A stretch of DNA of 64,000 nt from Fimenecus sp045545735 (GCA_045545735.1 JAZQBM010000008.1:1-64000); one strand, 5' to 3'; shown: positions 15,001 through 24,165, counted from the first letter of the stretch. Numbers and translations: made by a program. The notes: generated by a model from the sequence alone, not told the origin.

Positions 15001-17357
15001 CAGTCGCCCGTCACCACCGTTCCAACAGTTTTTGCACCGATAAATTCTGAAATTATATTATATCTTACTCGTCCGTTAAGAATTGCAACTTCTTTAACGC
15101 CGTTTTCAATAAGATTTATAATGTTACGGATTTTTGGTATCATTCCGCCTTTTGCAAGACCACTATCTAAAAGCATTTTTGCTTTTTCTATTGTGATATG
15201 TTCAAGGGCAGTTTTTTCATTCTGGCTGTCAAGGAAAATTCCGTTTACATCTGTTATATAAACAAGATAGTCAGCACCGAGTGCGAGTGCTACTTGACCC
15301 GCTGCATCATCAGCATTAATATTAACTGTGCCTAATGCTGAACATCTGCCAACGGGGGAAAGCACAACTGTGTAGCCTTTGTCAAGAAGTGTATCAATGA
15401 GAGTTGTGTCGACTTTTGAAATGTCGCCAACTCTACCTAAAGATTTTCCGTTAATGTATTTTGGGAGTGCGGTTAAAATGTTGCCGTCAGTACCACTTAT
15501 ACCAACTGCAGAAATATTGCTTTGAGAAAAACGCTCAACAATTTTTTTATTGACACTTCCCGAAAGCACCATTTCAACAACAGTCATTTCTTCGTCACCT
15601 GTAACGCGGTAACCTTCATAAAACTCTGATTTAAGATTCATTTTTTGGATGGTTTTGCTGATTTCTTTGCCACCACCATGAACAACAACGATTTTAGCAC
15701 CAACCATTGTAAGAAGTGCAATGTCTTCAAGCAAGTTTTTCATAAGTGTTTCGTCGTCAAGACAACTTCCGCCAAGCTTAATTACAACTTTTTTGTTGTG
15801 AAGTTTGTGAAGTTGGGGCAAAATGTCCTGCACACTTTTTATTTTCTCATCGCTGTCAAGTCCGTTTTTTTTATCGTATTCTTTAAGTGCTTTTGTTGTG
15901 TATTCAACGTCAGTTGGACATGGAATATATTCAACGCCACGTTTTTGTCTTGTTTCGTTGCCTTTACCTGTTATGAGAATAACGCTATCTGCACCCATTT
16001 CGTTAATTGCAGTAGCAATTGCTTCGCCACGGTCATCAATAATCTTGTATTTACCATTTTGTGATTCCACAAAAGATGCAACTTCTTTTGAAATCTTTTC
16101 TAATGGTTCTTCGCCCGGGTCTTCTTCGGTGATATATGTCATATCAGCATATTGACCTGCAATTTCACCTAAATCCTTACGGCGAATAAGTGCTTTATTA
16201 CCTGGGCAACCGAATACGATAGCAACTTTTCTACCAGGGTATTCTTGCCGTACAGATTTGAAAAGATTTTCAAAGCTCATTCTGTTGTGAGCATAATCAA
16301 CAATAGCAGTAACACGCTTGTCTGCATTTTCGTAAACTTCCATTCGACCGCTTGAACGAGCCTTTAAAAGTCCTGTGTAAATGTATTTTTCGGGAATTCC
16401 GAGTTTTACGCAAACTGCAATAGCACAAAGTGCGTTTTCAACATTGAAAAGACCGGGGATTGTAAGTGTAAAATCGCGGTTAAAGTCTTTTGTTTTAACT
16501 GTGAAAACTGTATCTGAGCCGTCTTTACGAATATTGTAACCGTAAACATCTGCGTTTTCATCTTTAGTGCTGAATGTAATAACTTCAGGTGCATTTTTTG
16601 ATGCTTTCAATACATCTTCACTACGGTCTGTATCAAGATTTACAACTGCAGTTTTGCATTGTGTAAAAATTTTCATTTTTGATTGGAAGTAGTCTTCAAA
16701 ATCAGGGTGTTCAATAGCACTGATATGGTCAATGCCGATATTAAGATAACAACCGATTGTGAAATTTACACCATCAGTTCTGCCGTATTTAAGTGCCTGT
16801 GAAGAAACTTCCATTGTAAAGTGTTTTATATCACTTTTAACAGCATTGTCAAAATGCTTGTGCAAGTCAAATGGCTCAGGAGTAGTCAAATGACTTTCAA
16901 TGTTTATAATACCGTCATAAGTGTCAATTGAAGATACAATTGCACTTGGTCCTTTGCCAATAGATGCAAGATATTCGTCTTCAATGTATTTTATAAAGTA
17001 CGCAGTTGTGGATTTGCCTTTTGTACCCGTAATGCCTACAAGGTTCAGCTTGTCCCAAGCATTGTTATAGAAAAAGTTTGCAGAAAGATACATTGACTTT
17101 CTTATATCGGGCACAAGAATACAAGGAGCATCTGTATTATATTTCTTTTCTGAAACATAAGCGGTAGCACCGTTGTTTAAGGCGTCAAGCAAAAACTGTT
17201 CTTTGAAATGTGCCCCTTTACAGAAAAACAGAGTATCTGCTTTTAAGTCTTGTGAGTTGTATGAAATAAATCCGACAGGGGAGTTTTCATCACATTCTGT
17301 GCTTGTGAGTATTGAGTTTTCCTTAAAAAGTTCAATGAAATCTTTAAGTGTAAGCAT
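15000..17357 (-). CDS. Fusion: MurE-type Mur ligase plus ArgB-type acetylglutamate kinase
   Basis: This single open frame of 785 residues has two complete enzymes. Residues 1-495 are a MurE-like Mur ligase (ATP-dependent addition of the third amino acid to UDP-MurNAc-Ala-Glu): N-terminal domain 1-100, P-loop GTKGKSTT 111-118, TTPEP 158-162, a carbamylated-Lys region YFQSKMK 223-229, and a C-terminal domain starting near 335. The substrate motif, DNPR in diaminopimelate enzymes, reads EDPGEE (412-417), so amino-acid specificity is uncertain. Residues 522-785 are an amino-acid kinase like N-acetylglutamate kinase, with KLGGS 527-531, HGGGKE 560-565, NINADDA 679-685 and KGGMIPK 736-742 all kept. 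It lies mid-operon, 12 nt after yfbR. Whether both halves act on one pathway is unknown. Confidence 0.92.
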   Translation of the reverse strand: MLTLKDFIELFKENSILTSTECDENSPVGFISYNSQDLKADTLFFCKGAHFKEQFLLDALNNGATAYVSEKKYNTDAPCILVPDIRKSMYLSANFFYNNAWDKLNLVGITGTKGKSTTAYFIKYIEDEYLASIGKGPSAIVSSIDTYDGIINIESHLTTPEPFDLHKHFDNAVKSDIKHFTMEVSSQALKYGRTDGVNFTIGCYLNIGIDHISAIEHPDFEDYFQSKMKIFTQCKTAVVNLDTDRSEDVLKASKNAPEVITFSTKDENADVYGYNIRKDGSDTVFTVKTKDFNRDFTLTIPGLFNVENALCAIAVCVKLGIPEKYIYTGLLKARSSGRMEVYENADKRVTAIVDYAHNRMSFENLFKSVRQEYPGRKVAIVFGCPGNKALIRRKDLGEIAGQYADMTYITEEDPGEEPLEKISKEVASFVESQNGKYKIIDDRGEAIATAINEMGADSVILITGKGNETRQKRGVEYIPCPTDVEYTTKALKEYDKKNGLDSDEKIKSVQDILPQLHKLHNKKVVIKLGGSCLDDETLMKNLLEDIALLTMVGAKIVVVHGGGKEISKTIQKMNLKSEFYEGYRVTGDEEMTVVEMVLSGSVNKKIVERFSQSNISAVGISGTDGNILTALPKYINGKSLGRVGDISKVDTTLIDTLLDKGYTVVLSPVGRCSALGTVNINADDAAGQVALALGADYLVYITDVNGIFLDSQNEKTALEHITIEKAKMLLDSGLAKGGMIPKIRNIINLIENGVKEVAILNGRVRYNIISEFIGAKTVGTVVTGD

Positions 17358-17369
17358 TTTCTTACTCCT

Positions 17370-17957
17370 TTATTTCTTGATTTGGTCTAAAGTTTTTTCG
17401 TATGATGGCAAAAATTCTTCTTTGAATATTTGCACTTCTTCTAATTCGCTTTTTTCGATTGATTTAAGAAGTCTTTCTTCTGCCTCAATAAATTCGCTGT
17501 TGCCTGCTTTTCGCTCGTCAATGCATTTTAAGTAACCGCTTATTTTGTCAGCGGCTTTAACGAGTTTCCATAATTCTTTATCTTCTGCCTTTTTCTTGAA
17601 AAGTGGCTCATAAGATGGCAACAAATCATCAGGCAACATAGAAAGAAGTTGTTTTGACGCGTTCTTTTCAACCGCCTTGTAAGCCTCTTTTGTTTCAAAA
17701 CTGTAATATTTTACAGGTGTAGGCAAGTCACCTGTGATAATTTCGGGAACATCGTGGTAAAGACCTAAAAGTGATGCTCTTTCACAGTTGTGATTTTTAC
17801 CTAAACGCTGATTACCTATTGAGGCTAAAGCGTAGCAAAGCTGAGCCACTTCAGCGGAATGTTCGCTTAAAGTTTCATAGCGGGTGTTTCGCATAAGTGC
17901 CCAACGATTTATGTATTTAATTCTGCTTGCAAATGCAAAAAAATCATTTTTGCCCAT
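17370..17957 (-). CDS. HD-domain 5'-deoxynucleotidase (YfbR-like)
   Basis: This 195-residue HD-superfamily phosphohydrolase closely resembles YfbR: RWALMRNTRYETLSEHSAEVA near the N-terminus, the HD pair in LGLYHDVPEI and TGDLPTPVKYY, and a distal Asp in KAADKISGYL. YfbR removes phosphate from dNMPs, including dCMP and dTMP, to balance deoxynucleotide pools. Its start overlaps the stop of the dCMP deaminase gene by one base, which supports a joint role in pyrimidine deoxynucleotide metabolism. Confidence 0.9.
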   Translation of the reverse strand: MGKNDFFAFASRIKYINRWALMRNTRYETLSEHSAEVAQLCYALASIGNQRLGKNHNCERASLLGLYHDVPEIITGDLPTPVKYYSFETKEAYKAVEKNASKQLLSMLPDDLLPSYEPLFKKKAEDKELWKLVKAADKISGYLKCIDERKAGNSEFIEAEERLLKSIEKSELEEVQIFKEEFLPSYEKTLDQIKK

Positions 17958-18454
17958 TAGATGTCCTCTTCTCTGAAACTTACTTTAAGTTCATCACGAC
18001 TGAGTTTGATTTTTGTGTATTTAACACCTGCCGCGTCAAACATTCTGCGAGATACACGGTTGTTTACACTGTCTTTATATTTGTCAGAAATATACATAAC
18101 TTCTTTAATCCCGCTTTGAATAATTGCCTTTGCACATTCGTTGCAAGGGAAAAGTGCTACATAAATTTTGCAACCTTTTAAGTTCCTACCGCCACTATTG
18201 AGAATAGCGTTGAGTTCAGCGTGACAAACATAAGGGTACTTTGTGTCAAATTCATCACCTGTTCTGTCCCAAGGAAATTCGTCATCATCACAACCGTGTG
18301 GGAAACCGTTGTAACCAACTGACATAATCTTGTTGTTGTCGTCAACAATACAAGCACCTACTTGTGTGCTTGGGTCTTTACTTCTGTATGAAGAAAGAAG
18401 TGCAATCCCCATAAAATATTCGTCCCATGAAATGTAGTCTTCTCTTTTAGCCAT
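17957..18454 (-). CDS. Deoxycytidylate (dCMP) deaminase
   Basis: This 165-residue zinc deaminase has the ComEB/dCMP-deaminase layout. The catalytic His-Ala-Glu is in CHAELNAIL and the zinc cysteines in PCNECAKAI; the N-terminal SWDEYFMGIALLSSYRSKDPSTQVGA segment (given here only as a landmark) is typical. It converts dCMP to dUMP for thymidylate synthesis. The gene sits 2 nt downstream of rarA and one base into yfbR. Confidence 0.93.
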   Translation of the reverse strand: MAKREDYISWDEYFMGIALLSSYRSKDPSTQVGACIVDDNNKIMSVGYNGFPHGCDDDEFPWDRTGDEFDTKYPYVCHAELNAILNSGGRNLKGCKIYVALFPCNECAKAIIQSGIKEVMYISDKYKDSVNNRVSRRMFDAAGVKYTKIKLSRDELKVSFREEDI

Positions 18455-18456
18455 TT

Positions 18457-19722
18457 TTATTCACCTTTTATCCTTTTCCAATATTCTTTTGCCATTTGTT
18501 CGTTTTTGTTGTCGCCAAATTCATAATATTTTTTATTTTTCAAAGCATCGGGCAAATACTGTTGTTTTACCCAACGGTTAGGGTAGTCGTGAGGGTATAA
18601 GTAATTCTGACCTTTCACTTCTGCATCTTCACCGTCAAAATGCTTATTCTGTAACTGTCTTGGTATTTTTCCATAATTGCCTTTGCGTACATCATCAAGT
18701 GCAGCGAAAATACCGTCGTGAGCAGTGTTTGATTTAGGACTTGTAGCCACTAAAACTACTGCATCGCCGAGCGGAATTGCCGCTTCGGGCATTCCAACCT
18801 GCATTGCTATGTCACAAGCTGCCTTGACAATAGGTAAAATCTGTGGATAGGCTAGTCCAACATCTTCACTTGCACAAACAAGCAATCTTCGGATTGCCGA
18901 TACCATATCTCCAGCCTCAAGTAATCTTGCAAGATAATGAAGTGCGGCATCGGGGTCACTACCACGCATACTTTTTTGATATGCAGAAAGAATATCGTAA
19001 TGCTCGTCACCGAATTTATCATAACGGAAAGTATTTTTCATTGTAAGACTTCCCGTATTTTCAAGTGTGATAACGCGTTTGCCGTCAATAATGCTTGCAG
19101 AAAGAACACACAATTCAACAAAATTAAGTGATTTTCTTACATCGCCGCCACAAGCAGTTGCAATATGCTCGCATACACCGTCTTCAATTTCAAGTTTAAT
19201 TCCTGTTTCGTTTTCGAGAAAATCAAAACCACGTTTAACGGCAGGAACAATATCTTCGGGCGTTACTGATTTGAACTCAAAAACAGTACAACGAGAAAGC
19301 ACTGCCGAATAAATATAGAAATACGGATTTTCAGTAGTTGATGCAATCAATGTGATTTTTCCGCTTTCAATGTATTCAAGTAAAGACTGTTGTTGCTTTT
19401 TGTTGAAATACTGAATTTCGTCAAGATACAGTAAAATACCGTTTGGTGCGGCAAAAGTGTCAAGCTCGCTGACAATTGCTTTGATGTCGGCCGTACTAGC
19501 GTTTGTGCCGTTAATGTGGTGCAACTTGCGATTTGTGTTTTTCGCAATAATTCGTGCAAGAGTAGTCTTACCCGTACCCGACGGACCATAAAATATTAAG
19601 TTTGGAAGATACCCTGACTCAACAATGTTGCGTAAAGGCATATTTTCGCCTAAAAGGTGGCGTTGCCCAACCATATCGTCAATGGTTTGCGGGCGAAGTC
19701 TGTCCGCTAATGGTGTTGACAT
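18457..19722 (-). CDS. rarA: Replication-associated recombination protein A (RarA/MgsA)
   Basis: This 421-residue clamp-loader-like AAA+ ATPase acts at stalled replication forks. The sequence shows the family start LADRLRPQTIDDMVGQRHLLG, Walker A GPSGTGKTT (about residues 46-54), Walker B LLYLDEIQYF, sensor-1 STTENP and the C-terminal MgsA tetramerisation domain with LPDALKNKKYYEFG. It lies 4 nt after the HAD gene and 2 nt before the dCMP deaminase gene. Confidence 0.95.
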   Translation of the reverse strand: MSTPLADRLRPQTIDDMVGQRHLLGENMPLRNIVESGYLPNLIFYGPSGTGKTTLARIIAKNTNRKLHHINGTNASTADIKAIVSELDTFAAPNGILLYLDEIQYFNKKQQQSLLEYIESGKITLIASTTENPYFYIYSAVLSRCTVFEFKSVTPEDIVPAVKRGFDFLENETGIKLEIEDGVCEHIATACGGDVRKSLNFVELCVLSASIIDGKRVITLENTGSLTMKNTFRYDKFGDEHYDILSAYQKSMRGSDPDAALHYLARLLEAGDMVSAIRRLLVCASEDVGLAYPQILPIVKAACDIAMQVGMPEAAIPLGDAVVLVATSPKSNTAHDGIFAALDDVRKGNYGKIPRQLQNKHFDGEDAEVKGQNYLYPHDYPNRWVKQQYLPDALKNKKYYEFGDNKNEQMAKEYWKRIKGE

Positions 19723-19726
19723 AATC

Positions 19727-20374
19727 TCACTTCACTATATCTAAAATTTCTTCTGCTTTTTCTACAATGTATTCTGCCTTGTATTTAATAAAATCTTCAC
19801 GGGTGCCGAACCCGTAAAGTACTGCACAACACGGAAGATTTACCGCGTGAGCACCTTCAATATCAAAACGGGTGTCACCAACCATAAGGGTGTTTGTAAT
19901 GTTACCGCCGATTTGCTTCATAGCGTTTTCACAAACCATAGCTTTGCTTTCGGTTGTATTGTCAAAAGTTGTACCGCCAAGAAAATCAAAAAACTTTTTA
20001 ATGTCCAGCTTTTCGCAGATTGCATCAACAAAGTGCAAAGGTTTTGAAGATGCAGTTGCAAGTTTGTAACCACGATTTTTAAGTTCTTCTAAAAGTTCAT
20101 AAACCCCGTCATAAAGTCTGCTTTCAAGGTAGCCCTTTACTCTATATCTTTCGCGGTATTTTTCAGTCATTTCTACCGCGTGTTCGGGGGTAAATCCGCA
20201 AATTTTAGTAAAACTGTAATGAAGTGGCGGGCCAATAAATTGTTTCAACAAATCTTCTGACGGTGTTCCGTGACCGTAGCTTTCAAAAGCATAAGTAAGA
20301 CTTTTGAAAATTCCTTCTGACGAGTCTGTAAGCGTACCGTCAAAATCAAATAAGATGTATTTATAATTACTCAT
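19727..20374 (-). CDS. HAD-superfamily hydrolase (phosphoglycolate phosphatase-like)
   Basis: This 215-residue Cof-unlike, subfamily IA HAD phosphatase has motif I DFDGTLTDS, motif II in LATASSKP, motif III Lys in TESKAMVCEN and motif IV GDTRFDIEGA. The alpha-helical cap lies between residues 15 and 90. It probably removes phosphate from phosphoglycolate, a pyrimidine nucleotide or pyrophosphate. It overlaps the end of the epimerase gene by 8 nt. Confidence 0.88.
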   Translation of the reverse strand: MSNYKYILFDFDGTLTDSSEGIFKSLTYAFESYGHGTPSEDLLKQFIGPPLHYSFTKICGFTPEHAVEMTEKYRERYRVKGYLESRLYDGVYELLEELKNRGYKLATASSKPLHFVDAICEKLDIKKFFDFLGGTTFDNTTESKAMVCENAMKQIGGNITNTLMVGDTRFDIEGAHAVNLPCCAVLYGFGTREDFIKYKAEYIVEKAEEILDIVK

Positions 20375-21212
20375 GGATTATAATTTCATACTCCTTGTAC
20401 CAAGTTTCGCCTATATTAAGAGAATTGCTCCATTCTCTTGTCGTAATATCACCGTTAAAATCTTCTGCATCGCATCTGCCGTACCAAGGTTCGATGCACA
20501 CGAATGGTGCGTTTTTCTTTGCAGGGGACCAGATGCCGAAAATCTTTGCATCAAATTTAACCGTTAAATATTTTTTATCGTTGTCAACAAGTGAAATTTC
20601 ATTAACACCGCTGTTTTCAATAATGAGTGCGTCGTTATCAAAAATACTGTCGTGAAGCACAAACTCACTTTCAACATCATATTTTGGTGCAGTGTAAAGA
20701 CCATCGGCATTGATAAGGCTGTATTTAAGATTTTCGCTGTTCATTGCAAGCACAGTTTCACTCTTTTTGCAATAAAATGCAGGGTGTGCACCGATTGAAA
20801 AATAAATATTTTTATCGTCAATATTTTCTACATTCCAACCAACAATAATTCTGTCATTATTAAGTTCAAATGAACAGACAAGACGGAATTTGAACGGGTA
20901 TTGTTTAAGTGTTTCTTCGTTGCTTAAAAGTTCAAAAGAGATTTTGTTTTCATTTTTTTCGACAAGTTTGAATTCACTATCTCTTGCAAAGCCGTGCTGA
21001 CCTGAACAATATTCTTTGCCGTTATATGTGGTTTTACCGTTCTTGTATTTACCTACAACAGGGAAAAGCACCGGACTTTTTCTACCCCAATATTCAGGGT
21101 CGCCTTGCCAAAGCATTTCGCGATGCTCATCTTTTCTGTAAATTGAAGAAAGTTCAGCACCGTGAGTATCGATTGCAATTTTTAGAACATCATTTTCAAG
21201 ATAATGCAACAT
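20367..21212 (-). CDS. Aldose 1-epimerase family protein (LacX-like)
   Basis: This 281-residue galactose-mutarotase-fold protein has a conserved catalytic His in FSIGAHPAFYC, a GQHGFAR segment and CIEPWYG near the C-terminus. These suit the YeaD/LacX branch of hexose epimerases. The ATG at 21212 is chosen because AAGGTGG lies upstream. It is the first gene of the nine-gene operon, just after the promoter at 21253-21281. Confidence 0.88.
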   Translation of the reverse strand: MLHYLENDVLKIAIDTHGAELSSIYRKDEHREMLWQGDPEYWGRKSPVLFPVVGKYKNGKTTYNGKEYCSGQHGFARDSEFKLVEKNENKISFELLSNEETLKQYPFKFRLVCSFELNNDRIIVGWNVENIDDKNIYFSIGAHPAFYCKKSETVLAMNSENLKYSLINADGLYTAPKYDVESEFVLHDSIFDNDALIIENSGVNEISLVDNDKKYLTVKFDAKIFGIWSPAKKNAPFVCIEPWYGRCDAEDFNGDITTREWSNSLNIGETWYKEYEIIIHE

Positions 21213-21252
21213 AAAACACACCACCTTATACAAAGTCGAGCATAATCAATTA

Positions 21253-21281
21253 ATTATACAATAAAAAACAACTTAATTCAA
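21253..21281 (-). promoter_or_regulatory. Sigma-A promoter of the nine-gene operon
   Basis: On the minus strand TTGAAT and TATAAT are separated by exactly 17 bp, about 40 nt before the epimerase start. Confidence 0.75.
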
Positions 21282-21473
21282 CCAATTTTGCGTATATTTA
21301 ATAGTATAAAATAAGGATTTTTTTAAAAATTAAAAAATTATTAAAAAGGGCTTTTATTTTATAAAAAATAGTGTTATACTATTAAAGGCGTTTGAGCAAT
21401 TTTGTTCAATTGTGTAAAAATCGAGTTTTTTCTGGTATTTTCAACTATATGTTGTATTGGGGGGAATAAGTCC

Positions 21474-22766
21474 TTGGAAAAAATCATAGTAAACGGCGGC
21501 AACAGATTAACAGGTGAAGTTGAAATCAGCGGAGCTAAAAATGCTGTCGTTGCGATAATTCCGGCGACCATTCTCGCAGAGGGCGTTTGCAGAATAGAAA
21601 ACATTCCTAACATTAGTGATGTTACTGCAATGGTAAAAATACTTCGCTCTCTCGGTGCAGAAATAAAAATGATAAATAAAAGCACTCTTGAAATTGACAC
21701 TTCTCATGTGCGTACAAATGTTGTAGGTCACGAGTTGTCAAAACTTATGCGTGCTTCTTACTACTTTATAGGTGTTCTTCTTGGCCGTTTTAATCACGCA
21801 AAAGTTGCAATGCCCGGCGGTTGTTGTTTTGGTGTTCGTCCTATTGACCAGCACATTAAGGGCTTTGAGGCTATAGGTGCAACCGTAAGTATGGAAGAAA
21901 ATGCTATGGTTGATGTGTATGCTGAAACACTGCTCGGCACATCCGTTTATTTTGACGTTGTGTCAGTTGGTGCTACAATCAATCTTATGCTTGCGGCAGT
22001 TAAGGCTAAAGGACTTACAATTATTGAGAATGCGGCAAAAGAACCACACATTGTTGACCTTGCAAACTTCTTAAACTCAATGGGTGCTGACGTTCGTGGT
22101 GCAGGTACTGACGTTATTAAAATTCGCGGTGTGGACAAGCTTCACGGTTGCGAATACGCAATTATTCCTGACCAAATTGAAGCAGGCACATATATGGTAG
22201 CAGCGGCGGCAACAAGAGGCGACGTGCTTATTAAAAACGTTATTCCAAAGCATCTTGAGTCAATTACTGCAAAACTTATTGAGTGCGGTGTGGTTGTTGA
22301 AGAATATGATGATTCTGTTAGAGTTTTTTCTGATTGCAGACCAAATCATTGTAGTGTTAAAACCCAACCTCACCCGGGATTTCCAACAGATATGCAACCG
22401 CAGTTTGCAACACTTCTTTCAGTTGCAAGGGGTAACAGTATGGTGAGCGAAAGCGTGTGGGACAACCGTTTCCGTTATGTTGAACAGCTCATTCGTATGG
22501 GTGCAAAAATTACGGTTGATGGTAAATCTTCATTTATTGAGGGCGTTGACGGTCTTAAAGGTGCTCCCGTAAAGGCGGACGACCTTAGAGCCGGTGCGGC
22601 AATGGTAATTGCAGGGCTTATGGCAACGGGTACAACTGAAATTGAAGAAATTCATCACATTCAGCGTGGTTACGATAACATAATTGAAAAGTTACGCAGT
22701 TTAGGTGCGGATATCGAATTGAGAACAGTTCCTGATGACGAAAAAACCGTATTGAGCGTAGGTTAA
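21474..22766 (+). CDS. murA: UDP-N-acetylglucosamine 1-carboxyvinyltransferase
   Basis: This 430-residue enzyme starts peptidoglycan synthesis by adding enolpyruvate from PEP to UDP-GlcNAc. The start is a TTG at 21474 with GGGGGGAATAAG before it, giving LEKIIVNGGNRLTGEVEISG. The active-site cysteine lies in GGCCFGVRPIDQH (about residue 116), the fosfomycin-target position, and the C-terminal RAGAAMVIAGLMA segment is typical. A terminator follows at 22797. A TATACT -10 lies at 21375-21380 with a poor -35. Confidence 0.95.
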   Translation: MEKIIVNGGNRLTGEVEISGAKNAVVAIIPATILAEGVCRIENIPNISDVTAMVKILRSLGAEIKMINKSTLEIDTSHVRTNVVGHELSKLMRASYYFIGVLLGRFNHAKVAMPGGCCFGVRPIDQHIKGFEAIGATVSMEENAMVDVYAETLLGTSVYFDVVSVGATINLMLAAVKAKGLTIIENAAKEPHIVDLANFLNSMGADVRGAGTDVIKIRGVDKLHGCEYAIIPDQIEAGTYMVAAAATRGDVLIKNVIPKHLESITAKLIECGVVVEEYDDSVRVFSDCRPNHCSVKTQPHPGFPTDMQPQFATLLSVARGNSMVSESVWDNRFRYVEQLIRMGAKITVDGKSSFIEGVDGLKGAPVKADDLRAGAAMVIAGLMATGTTEIEEIHHIQRGYDNIIEKLRSLGADIELRTVPDDEKTVLSVG

Positions 22767-22796
22767 ATAGTAGTGATTCAATCAGTGGTTACTTAA

Positions 22797-22826
22797 GGGA
22801 CGGCTAAACACCGTCCCTCTTTGTTT
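22797..22826 (+). terminator. Terminator after murA
   Basis: GGGACGG and CCGTCCC pair around CTAAACA and are followed by TCTTTGTTT. Confidence 0.8.
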
Positions 22827-22849
22827 AATATATAAATTGGAGAATAATT

Positions 22850-23641
22850 ATGGCGAAATTTTGTCCCTTGTTTTCATCTTCGACGGGGAATTCAATATAC
22901 ATAGGTGGCGGTGACGACTCAATTCTTATTGACGTTGGTATGGTCAACAAGCAATTGGAACAAGCGTTATGGAATATTGGCGTTGATGCTGACAGTATCC
23001 GCAACATTTTCATTACTCACGAACATTCCGACCACGTTAAAGGATTGAAAGTCTTTTCAAAAAAGCATAAATCTAGAGTTTTTATGACGGCAGGTACATA
23101 CGAAGCACTTACAAAAACTGATGCTCTTGATAATGTGGATGAATGTAAAATCATTACTTCTGATGGTGCAGATATTGGTTGTATGCACATAAAACCATTT
23201 GCAATTTCTCACGACTGTATTGAGCCTTGTGGTTATACGGTAGAACTGGCAAACGGCAGAAAAATTGCAATTGCAACTGACCTTGGAATCATGACTGACA
23301 CAGTTATGGATGCACTTCGCGGTTGTGACCTTGTAATGCTTGAATCAAACCACGATGTAAATATGCTTCAATGTGGCGGTTATCCGTATATGCTTAAAAG
23401 AAGAATTTTAGGGGTCAAAGGTCATCTTTCAAACGATGCTTGTGCCGAAACTCTTACAGAGCTTGTGAAAAGTGGAACTACACGTTTCTTTTTAGGACAT
23501 TTAAGCCGTGAAAATAATGTTCCGCAACTTGCGTATCAGACAAGCGTATCAGCACTTGAAATGGCAGGAGCACACGAGGGCGAAGATTATTTTATTCGTG
23601 TTGCAAAACCTATTTGGGATGAAAAGGCGTTGATATTATGA
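22850..23641 (+). CDS. walJ: MBL-fold metallohydrolase WalJ/YycJ
   Basis: This 263-residue metallo-beta-lactamase-fold protein has the metal motif THEHSDHVKG (about residues 58-67), SHDCIEP and GHLSREN. The N-terminal FCPLFSSSTGNSIYIG is typical of YycJ, the nuclease-like protein of the Wal cluster thought to link cell division and DNA replication. The stop overlaps the start of rlmH by 4 nt. Confidence 0.9.
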   Translation: MAKFCPLFSSSTGNSIYIGGGDDSILIDVGMVNKQLEQALWNIGVDADSIRNIFITHEHSDHVKGLKVFSKKHKSRVFMTAGTYEALTKTDALDNVDECKIITSDGADIGCMHIKPFAISHDCIEPCGYTVELANGRKIAIATDLGIMTDTVMDALRGCDLVMLESNHDVNMLQCGGYPYMLKRRILGVKGHLSNDACAETLTELVKSGTTRFFLGHLSRENNVPQLAYQTSVSALEMAGAHEGEDYFIRVAKPIWDEKALIL

Positions 23642-24120
23642 TAAATATTCACCTTATAGTTTTAGGAAAATTAAAAGAAAAATATATGAAAGATTTTTCG
23701 GCGGAGTACGAGAAAAGACTTTCGGGTTACTGTAAACTTACTGTTACAGAACTTGAGCCCGTAAAACTTTCTGACAACCCGTCAGAGCAGGAAATCAAAA
23801 ATGCTCTTACAAAAGAAACACAGATGATTAAAACGAAAATCCCAAAAAATTCTTATGTTTTTTCAATGTGCATTGAGGGCAAGCAAATGTCTTCGGAAGA
23901 ACTTTCAAAAAAACTTGCTGATATTGCATTAACGGGTAAAAATAATATTACATTTATTATTGGCAGTTCTTTTGGACTTTCAGATGAGATTAAACAATTG
24001 TCAGATTACAAATTTTCAATGTCAAAAATGACTTTCCCGCATAAACTTGCAAGAATAATGCTGACTGAACAGATTTACAGGGCGTTATCAATTACAAATA
24101 ATGCAAAATATCACAAATAA
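23638..24120 (+). CDS. rlmH: 23S rRNA (pseudouridine1915-N3)-methyltransferase
   Basis: This 160-residue SPOUT-class methylase modifies pseudouridine 1915 in helix 69 of 23S rRNA on assembled 70S ribosomes. The SAM-binding knot is shown by FIIGSSFGLSDEI, SMSKMTFPHKLARIMLTEQIYRA (landmark text) and the terminal YHK. Length is standard. It is translationally coupled to walJ. Confidence 0.95.
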   Translation: MINIHLIVLGKLKEKYMKDFSAEYEKRLSGYCKLTVTELEPVKLSDNPSEQEIKNALTKETQMIKTKIPKNSYVFSMCIEGKQMSSEELSKKLADIALTGKNNITFIIGSSFGLSDEIKQLSDYKFSMSKMTFPHKLARIMLTEQIYRALSITNNAKYHK

Positions 24121-24148
24121 ATCCAAAATTTATAAAAAACTAAAACTT

Positions 24149-24165
24149 TGTTATTACTTTGTTAA
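24149..24165 (+). promoter_or_regulatory. WalR/PhoP-type direct-repeat box
   Basis: TGTTAT-TACTT-TGTTAA fits the WalR consensus (TGTWAH, 5 bp, TGTWAH) exactly. Read on the other strand it also resembles a PhoP box (TTAACA repeats). It lies about 50 nt before the response regulator start, so autoregulation is likely. Confidence 0.55.
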
